DNA from: Sphingomonas sp. C3-2
Lineage (GTDB): Bacteria; Pseudomonadota; Alphaproteobacteria; Sphingomonadales; Sphingomonadaceae
Assembly (NCBI RefSeq): GCF_033025475.1
Contig: NZ_CP130322.1
Coordinates: forward strand, 1,655,001-1,719,000
Length of the DNA: 64,000 nucleotides
Direction of reading: 5' to 3'
In this document: positions 59,147 to 64,000 of the stretch, one piece after another
Layout of the letters: the number at the start of each line of letters is the position of its first letter
Position numbering within the stretch: the first letter of the stretch is position 1
Program-made: the position numbers and the translations under genes
The notes under the pieces: generated by a model
The model's database searches: none
Told to the model about the DNA's origin: nothing
The model's input: only the letters and a program-made list of their open reading frames with translations

Positions 59147-60219
59147 GCGCCCACTCCTCCCGAAAGCGTGGGCACGTCGAGTGCCGCAAAACCATAATGA
59201 CGAAGCCAGCGGAGATCGCCGTCGAAGAAGGCGCGCAGATCGTCCATGCCGTATTTGAGCATGGCGAGACGATCGACCCCCGTGCCGAAGGCGAAGCCCT
59301 GCCATTCCTTCGGATCAAGACCGCAGGCCTCGATCACGCGGGGGTGGACCATGCCGCTGCCGAGCACTTCCATCCAGCCTTCGGAGCCACCGATCACGCG
59401 GCGGCCCTTTTCGATCGAATAGCCGACATCGACCTCGACCGAGGGTTCGGTGAAGGGAAAATAGCTGGGACGCAGGCGGAGCACGATGTCGTCGCGCTCG
59501 AAAAACGCCTTGAGGAAGGTTTCCAGCGTCCATTTCAGATGGCCGAGATGGATGCCGCGATCGATGACCAAACCTTCGATCTGGTGGAACATCGGGGTGT
59601 GGGTGGCATCGCTGTCCGAGCGATAGACGCGGCCCGGCGCGATGATGCGGATCGGCGGTTCCTGCGACATCATCGTCCGGATCTGCACCGGCGAGGTATG
59701 CGTGCGGAGCAGCATGTCCTTCCCGTCGCGCTTGTCGGGGAAGTAGAAGGTGTCGTGCATCGCGCGCGCCGGATGCGTTTCCGGAATGTTGAGCGCGGTG
59801 AAATTATGCCAGTCGTCCTCGATCTCGGGACCGGTGGCAACCGAGAAGCCCATATCGGCAAAGATTTCGGCGAGTTCGTCCATCACCTGCGACACCGGGT
59901 GTACGCTACCCTGCGGCGCAGTGGGCGCGGGCAACGTCATGTCGAGCGTTTCCGCCGAAAGGCGCGCATCGAGCACCGCGCGCTCAAGACCGGCCTTGCG
60001 ATCGGCGATGGCGTTGGTGACGGCTTCGCGCAGGGCGTGGATCTTCGGCCCTTCGCTCTGGCGTTCGTCCGGGCTCATCTTGCCCAGCGATTTCAAAAGC
60101 GCGGTGATAGCGCCCTGCTTTCCGAGCGCCTTTACGCGCACATCCTCGACCGCTTCGGGGGTGCCCGCCGCAGCGACAGCCGACAGCAGTTCGGCTTCAA
60201 GAGTGGTGAGATCAGTCAT
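59143..60219 (-). CDS. pheS: Phenylalanyl-tRNA synthetase alpha subunit
   Basis: A 358-residue catalytic subunit. It has an N-terminal coiled-coil arm, class II motif 1 ([19 protein letters not shown]), motif 2 ([20 protein letters not shown] followed by [10 protein letters not shown]) and motif 3 ([20 protein letters not shown]). The start at 60219 ([12 protein letters not shown]) was chosen over the longer open frame to 60309, which runs through the hairpin between rplT and pheS. It is followed by pheT with a 4-bp overlap, and lies downstream of rpmI-rplT. Confidence 0.97.
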   Translation of the reverse strand: MTDLTTLEAELLSAVAAAGTPEAVEDVRVKALGKQGAITALLKSLGKMSPDERQSEGPKIHALREAVTNAIADRKAGLERAVLDARLSAETLDMTLPAPTAPQGSVHPVSQVMDELAEIFADMGFSVATGPEIEDDWHNFTALNIPETHPARAMHDTFYFPDKRDGKDMLLRTHTSPVQIRTMMSQEPPIRIIAPGRVYRSDSDATHTPMFHQIEGLVIDRGIHLGHLKWTLETFLKAFFERDDIVLRLRPSYFPFTEPSVEVDVGYSIEKGRRVIGGSEGWMEVLGSGMVHPRVIEACGLDPKEWQGFAFGTGVDRLAMLKYGMDDLRAFFDGDLRWLRHYGFAALDVPTLSGGVGA

Positions 60220-60261
60220 GGAATTCCGCTCTGAACTAGTCGGTGAGCCAAATAGGCAAGC

Positions 60262-60310
60262 GCGCCCCAAAAGCAAAGGGCGCGGATGGCATTGCCACCC
60301 GCGCCCCAAA
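60262..60310 (-). terminator. Terminator/attenuator-like hairpin between rplT and pheS
   Basis: On the minus strand a 13-bp stem (60306-60294 against 60290-60278; GGGCGCGGGTGGC / GCCATCCGCGCCC with one G-U pair), 3-nt loop and then TTTGCTTTT. The plus-strand version would carry an A-C mismatch, so the element is better suited to minus-strand transcripts. It lies 27 nt after the rplT stop and about 59 nt before the pheS start. Confidence 0.75.
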
Positions 60311-60332
60311 CGCTTTCTCAGCTCAGGCCGTT

Positions 60333-60698
60333 TTAGGCAGCCTGGGGCAGAGCCGCCTTCGCCTGAGCGACGATGGCGCTAAACGCTTCCGCTTCGTGCA
60401 TCGCAATGTCTGCGAGCACCTTGCGGTCGAGTTCGATGCCAGCCAGCTTGAGGCCGTGCATGAACTGCGAATAGGTGAGGCCTTCTGCGCGGACGCCGGC
60501 GTTGATACGCTGGATCCAGAGGCCACGGAAAGTCCGCTTCTTAACCTTACGGTCGCGATAGGCGTACTGACCGGCCTTTTCGACGGCCTGACGAGCGATA
60601 CGGATCGTGTTCTTGCGACGGCCGTAAAAGCCCTTCGCCTGATCCAAAATCCTCTTATGCTTAGCCTTGGTGGTCGTACCACGTTTGACGCGTGCCAT
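60333..60698 (-). CDS. rplT: 50S ribosomal protein L20
   Basis: A 121-residue ribosomal protein with the conserved [21 protein letters not shown]-terminus, [13 protein letters not shown] and [20 protein letters not shown]. It binds 23S rRNA early in assembly of the large subunit. In other bacteria L20 also represses translation of its own operon through the mRNA leader. It follows rpmI after 13 bp. Length is typical. Confidence 0.98.
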   Translation of the reverse strand: MARVKRGTTTKAKHKRILDQAKGFYGRRKNTIRIARQAVEKAGQYAYRDRKVKKRTFRGLWIQRINAGVRAEGLTYSQFMHGLKLAGIELDRKVLADIAMHEAEAFSAIVAQAKAALPQAA

Positions 60699-60711
60699 TG
60701 TCTAGTACTCC

Positions 60712-60915
60712 TTAACGCAGGCCGTACGGCGCCCAGAGCTTTACGTGACCCCAATCGGAATCAGAAAGCACGTCGGTACCGCGGTTCGAACGGATGTACT
60801 TGGCGTTATGGCTCGACAGACGGTGGCGCTTGCCAGCAACACCATGCTTGACCTTGCCATTAGCGGTGATCTTGAAACGCTTCTTGACCCCGCTCTTGGT
60901 CTTCATCTTGGGCAT
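60712..60915 (-). CDS. rpmI: 50S ribosomal protein L35
   Basis: A 67-residue basic ribosomal protein starting [20 protein letters not shown] and containing [13 protein letters not shown], the typical L35 pattern. Strong Shine-Dalgarno (AGAGGAG) 6-12 nt before the ATG on the minus strand. First gene of the rpmI-rplT-pheS-pheT operon; infC, which often precedes it, is not present here. Confidence 0.98.
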   Translation of the reverse strand: MPKMKTKSGVKKRFKITANGKVKHGVAGKRHRLSSHNAKYIRSNRGTDVLSDSDWGHVKLWAPYGLR

Positions 60916-61010
60916 TTTCGTCTCCTCTAACTCGACGATTGCGAACGGCCTCGGCAGCCCTAACAGCCGGACAGCTCCCCCGTTTCCGGGATGAATCGTA
61001 AGAAGCGGGC

Positions 61011-61039
61011 CCTGTACCGGACTCCCTGGCCCAATGCAA
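61011..61039 (-). promoter_or_regulatory. Possible sigma-70 promoter for rpmI-rplT
   Basis: Minus strand: TTGCAT (61039-61034), 17-bp spacer, TACAGG (61016-61011). It would give a leader of about 90 nt before rpmI. Both hexamers are only partial matches, so this is tentative. Confidence 0.35.
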
Positions 61040-61046
61040 GTTTTGC

Positions 61047-61835
61047 TCAGTGGTGGTGGTCACCCGCGGCCAGCGCCTCGATGATGTCGTCGATGCGCGC
61101 AGGGTCACCGGCGGCGATGACATCGCCCTTGCTGTCGGCATCGAGCGGATCGCCTGACCAGTCGCACATCCGCCCGCCTGCGCCCTCGACCACCGGAATC
61201 AGCGCCGCAAAATCGTGAAGCTTCAGCCCCGCTTCGACCACGATATCGATATGGCCCGACGCCAGACCGCCATAATTATAGCAATCCCCGCCAAAGATCG
61301 TGTCGCCGCACTGGCGCGCCAGCCACGAGAAATGCTCGGCCGAGCAACCGGGAAAATATTGCGGGCCGGTGGTGCCCAGAATCGCCTTGTCGAGCGCGGT
61401 GCACGACCGGGTTTTTGCCGGCTTGCCATTGAATTCGGTCGGGCGGCCGACATAGCCGACCCAGCGTTCGCCGATGATCGGCTGATCGATCACCCCCATG
61501 ATCGGCCAGCCATCCTGCAACAGCGCGATCAGCGTGCCGAAGATCGGACGCCCCGCGATGAAGGCGCGGGTGCCGTCGATCGGGTCGAACACCCAGGTAC
61601 GGCCGCTGGTGCCGGGCTTTTCGCCAAACTCCTCCCCCACAATCGCGTCGGTCGGGCATTCGCGGTCGATAATCGCGCGCATCGCTGCCTCTGCCGCGCG
61701 ATCTGCCTGGGTAACGGGCGAAGCGTCCCCCTTGGTCTCGATCTCGAAACGGGACCGGAAAAAGGGACGAATGGCCTCTCCGGCTGCCTGGGCGAGGCGG
61801 TGAGCAAGGGCGAGATCGGTATCGGGTCTGGTCAT
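61047..61835 (-). CDS. hisN: Histidinol-phosphatase, inositol monophosphatase type
   Basis: A 262-residue metal-dependent phosphatase of the IMPase fold: GEEFG (67-71), DPIDGT (84-89) and, near the C-terminus, [16 protein letters not shown], which together form the three-magnesium site. The sequence pattern ([39 protein letters not shown]) fits the HisN-type histidinol-phosphatase, which completes histidinol formation in many Alphaproteobacteria that lack the HisB phosphatase; a broader inositol-phosphatase role cannot be excluded. The start at 61835 is preferred over an ATG six codons upstream. It lies upstream of rpmI on the same strand. Confidence 0.85.
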   Translation of the reverse strand: MTRPDTDLALAHRLAQAAGEAIRPFFRSRFEIETKGDASPVTQADRAAEAAMRAIIDRECPTDAIVGEEFGEKPGTSGRTWVFDPIDGTRAFIAGRPIFGTLIALLQDGWPIMGVIDQPIIGERWVGYVGRPTEFNGKPAKTRSCTALDKAILGTTGPQYFPGCSAEHFSWLARQCGDTIFGGDCYNYGGLASGHIDIVVEAGLKLHDFAALIPVVEGAGGRMCDWSGDPLDADSKGDVIAAGDPARIDDIIEALAAGDHHH

Positions 61836-61920
61836 GCCGATGCGGTAGCGCATGGCCGCTCAGAGGGCTAGACTGCTCCCGCCCGCTCCCCAGACGCGGC
61901 CAGCCGGACAGGAGAAGACG

Positions 61921-62349
61921 ATGCCCGTTCGCCCCGCCCTTATCCCCAATCTCTGGTACAAGGATGCGCCCGCCGCGATCGATTTCCTGTGCCGCGCCTT
62001 CGGCTTCGAGAAACACGCGGTCTATGCCGATGACGAGGATGCCGAGATCATCCATCATGCCGAGCTCGTCCGCGACGGGCATATGGTGATGCTGAGCAGC
62101 TATGGCGGCGACAGCGAGTTCAGCCGGAAATCGAAGCTGCTGCACCCGCAGGATGCGGGCGGCAATACCCAGTCGATCTATATCGTCCTGGACGATGTCG
62201 ACGATCACGCAGACCGGGCACAGAAAGCGGGCGCGAAGATCATCCTCGCGCCCGCCGATCAGGATTATGGGGGCCGCGTCTATTCGGCGCTGGACCCAGA
62301 AGGTTATGCGTGGAGCTTTGGCAGCTACGATCCCTGGACCGCCGCCTGA
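61921..62349 (+). CDS. VOC (glyoxalase/bleomycin-resistance fold) family protein
   Basis: A 142-residue protein with the paired beta-alpha-beta pattern of the VOC fold: LIPNLWYKDAPAAIDFLCRA, FGFEKHAVYADD, DGHMVMLSSYGG and, in the second half, SIYIVLDDVDDHADRAQKAG and ALDPEGYAWSFGSYDPW. It resembles the PhnB/YCII-like group of small VOC proteins, whose substrates are mostly unknown. Shine-Dalgarno AGGAGA lies about 7 nt before the ATG. It is divergent from hisN and convergent with prs. Confidence 0.9.
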   Translation: MPVRPALIPNLWYKDAPAAIDFLCRAFGFEKHAVYADDEDAEIIHHAELVRDGHMVMLSSYGGDSEFSRKSKLLHPQDAGGNTQSIYIVLDDVDDHADRAQKAGAKIILAPADQDYGGRVYSALDPEGYAWSFGSYDPWTAA

Positions 62350-62367
62350 AGCTCCCCGCCCCGATGC

Positions 62368-63303
62368 TTAGTCGAAGAGGCTCGACACCGAGGTTTCGTC
62401 CGCGATACGGCGGATCGCCTCGGCCAGAAGCGGCGCGATCGTCAGGTGACGGATCTTCTTCGCATCCTTGATGAGTTCGTGGCTGCCGATCGAATCGGAG
62501 ATGACAAGTTCGGCCAGCTGCGAATTTTCGACACGCGCAACCGCGCCGCCCGACAGCACGCCGTGGGTGCAATAAGCAACGACGTCTTCGGCGCCCGCAG
62601 CCTTCAGCGCAGCAGCGGCATTGCACAGCGTACCCGCCGAATCGACGATATCGTCGATCAGGATGCAGAAGCGGCCTTCGACGTCACCGATGATGTTCAT
62701 CACCTCGGACTCGCCAGCACGCTCACGGCGCTTGTCGACGATCGCGAGCGGGGCATTGTCGAGTCGCTTGGCGAGCGCACGCGCGCGCACCACGCCGCCG
62801 ACGTCGGGCGAGACGACCATGATGTTCTTGCCGCCGAAACGCGCGTGGATATCGGCCGACATCACGGGTGCGGCGTAGAGATTGTCGGTCGGAATGTCGA
62901 AAAAACCCTGGATCTGGCCAGCGTGCAGATCGACCGACAGCACGCGGTTGGCCCCCGCGGTCGTCAGCAGATTGGCGACGAGCTTGGCCGAAATCGGGGT
63001 CCGCGGGCCGGGTTTGCGATCCTGACGCGCATAGCCGAAATAAGGGAGGACCGCGGTGATCCGCTTGGCCGATGAGCGCTTGAGCGCATCGATGCAGATC
63101 AGCAGTTCCATGAGGTTGTCGTTGGCGGGGAACGCCGTCGACTGCAGTACGAACACGTCTTCGCCGCGCACATTTTCGTGGATTTCGACGAAGACCTCTT
63201 CGTCGGCGAAGCGCCGGACGCTTGCATCGGTCAGCGGGATCTCCAGATATTCGGCGATCGCCTTGGCCAGCGGCAGATTCGAATTGCCGGTGAGTAGTTT
63301 CAT
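62368..63303 (-). CDS. prs: Ribose-phosphate pyrophosphokinase
   Basis: Makes PRPP from ribose 5-phosphate and ATP for nucleotide, histidine and tryptophan synthesis. The 311-residue protein has the class I features [32 protein letters not shown] (ATP-binding loop), [16 protein letters not shown] and the PRPP loop [17 protein letters not shown]. The start is the ATG at 63303 ([13 protein letters not shown]); six more codons are open upstream. Divergent from nadE. Confidence 0.97.
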   Translation of the reverse strand: MKLLTGNSNLPLAKAIAEYLEIPLTDASVRRFADEEVFVEIHENVRGEDVFVLQSTAFPANDNLMELLICIDALKRSSAKRITAVLPYFGYARQDRKPGPRTPISAKLVANLLTTAGANRVLSVDLHAGQIQGFFDIPTDNLYAAPVMSADIHARFGGKNIMVVSPDVGGVVRARALAKRLDNAPLAIVDKRRERAGESEVMNIIGDVEGRFCILIDDIVDSAGTLCNAAAALKAAGAEDVVAYCTHGVLSGGAVARVENSQLAELVISDSIGSHELIKDAKKIRHLTIAPLLAEAIRRIADETSVSSLFD

Positions 63304-63413
63304 GGTTTGAGATTCCCGCAATGCAGTTACGATTGCGCCTGCCCTTTAGTCATCCAAGTGCAATGATGAAAGGGGGCATTGCCGCTGGGCGGCTCGCTGC
63401 CTAATCAGGGCAC

Positions 63414-64000
63414 ATGATCAACCGGCTTACAATCGCGCTTGCGCAGATATCCCAACGCGTCGGCGACCTGACCGGCAATGCCGATGCGATGCTTGCCTGG
63501 CGTGCCCGGGCAAGTACCGCAGATCTTGTCGTTTTTCCCGAGATGCAGCTGATCGGCTACCCCCCCGAAGACCTGGTTCTGAAGCCCGCGCTGGTGGCGC
63601 GCGCCGAGGCCGAACTGGCGCGCCTGGCGGTGGCAACGGCTGACGGCGGCCCGGCCATGCTGGTGGGCAGCATCGCCCGTGAGAATGGCAATCTTTACAA
63701 CATGGTCGCCCTGCTTGACGGCGGGGAGATCGTGGCCGTCACGCGCAAGCATGAATTGCCCAATTATGGCACATTCGATGAAAAGCGGTTGTTCACATCG
63801 GCCCCGCCGGCCGAACCGATCGCATTTCGCGGCGTGCAGTTGGGCATTCCGATCTGCGAGGATATCTGGTTCCCCACCGTCTGCGCCAATCTGAAGGCCA
63901 AGAGTGCCGAGATCCTGATCTCGCCCAATGGCAGCCCCTATGAAATCGACAAGGACGATCTGCGCAGCGGCTCGATCGCGGCCGCGCGCGTCAAGGAAAC
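63414..64000 (+). CDS. nadE: Glutamine-dependent NAD+ synthase, N-terminal part (cut by window end)
   Basis: The frame is open from the ATG at 63414 (AGGG 4-7 nt upstream) to the window edge, 195 codons. These form the nitrilase-type glutaminase domain with catalytic triad E43 (VVFPEMQLIGYPPEDLVL), K112 (TRKHELPNYGTFDEKR) and C148 (LGIPICEDIWFP). The YPPEDLVLK block is typical of two-domain NadE, in which this domain feeds ammonia to a C-terminal synthetase domain lying beyond the window. It makes NAD from deamido-NAD. Confidence 0.93.
   Translation, partial: MINRLTIALAQISQRVGDLTGNADAMLAWRARASTADLVVFPEMQLIGYPPEDLVLKPALVARAEAELARLAVATADGGPAMLVGSIARENGNLYNMVALLDGGEIVAVTRKHELPNYGTFDEKRLFTSAPPAEPIAFRGVQLGIPICEDIWFPTVCANLKAKSAEILISPNGSPYEIDKDDLRSGSIAAARVKE

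Noticed and set aside
56900-59197. 765-codon plus-strand frame opposite pheT
   Set aside because: Antisense shadow of a well-conserved synthetase gene.

Overview
The window looks like the chromosome of a sphingomonad (Alphaproteobacteria, Sphingomonadaceae; genus not fixed). The evidence is high GC content, DUF4167 beside prmC/prfA, a TetR / TonB-receptor / MFS uptake cluster, an Atm1-type exporter resembling that of Novosphingobium, exact CtrA-type boxes (TTAA-N7-TTAA), and many overlapping genes. I saw no insertion sequence, phage, CRISPR array, tRNA or rRNA. Both ends look arbitrary; the last gene (nadE) runs off the right edge.

Layout. 1-7.1 kb: small membrane protein, DUF4167 protein, overlapping minus-strand operon hisS-prfA-prmC, then a coupled pair of M61 peptidase and ppa. 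7.1-12.5 kb: an exported nucleoside-deoxyribosyltransferase-like protein, a DNA-repair pair (radical SAM protein plus a TIGR03915-UdgX fusion), an FAD oxidoreductase and a small protein. 12.5-20.8 kb: recQ, Atm1-like ABC exporter, a transmembrane TPR protein with a DNA-binding-like N-terminus, a 2OG-Fe(II) oxygenase, a small PspC operon behind a sigma-54-type promoter, and an exported peroxiredoxin.

20.8-43.3 kb is the most distinctive part: a complete type I secretion / surface adhesin locus. It holds a 4730-residue adhesin with twelve 654-bp in-frame repeats, an OmpA-like protein, a TolC-type channel, a LapB-type ABC exporter, a SleB-like cell-wall hydrolase, an HlyD-type adaptor and, convergent, a LapG-like periplasmic cysteine protease. 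The adhesin N-terminus carries a di-alanine PAAG site of the kind LapG proteases cut. CtrA-type boxes lie upstream of both the adhesin and the exporter. The inferred picture is an adhesin held in the outer-membrane channel, released by proteolysis, and possibly timed by the cell-cycle regulator CtrA. No LapD was seen.

43.3-64 kb: a lipoprotein, a class A penicillin-binding protein, metX-metW, a TetR-controlled TonB receptor / MFS transporter cluster followed by a secreted protein and an alcohol dehydrogenase, prfC, a mutarotase-like gene, the translation operon rpmI-rplT-pheS-pheT with a terminator-like hairpin before pheS, a HisN-type phosphatase, a VOC protein, prs, and the 5' part of nadE.

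All functional calls rest on reading motifs, lengths and context; no database search was run.
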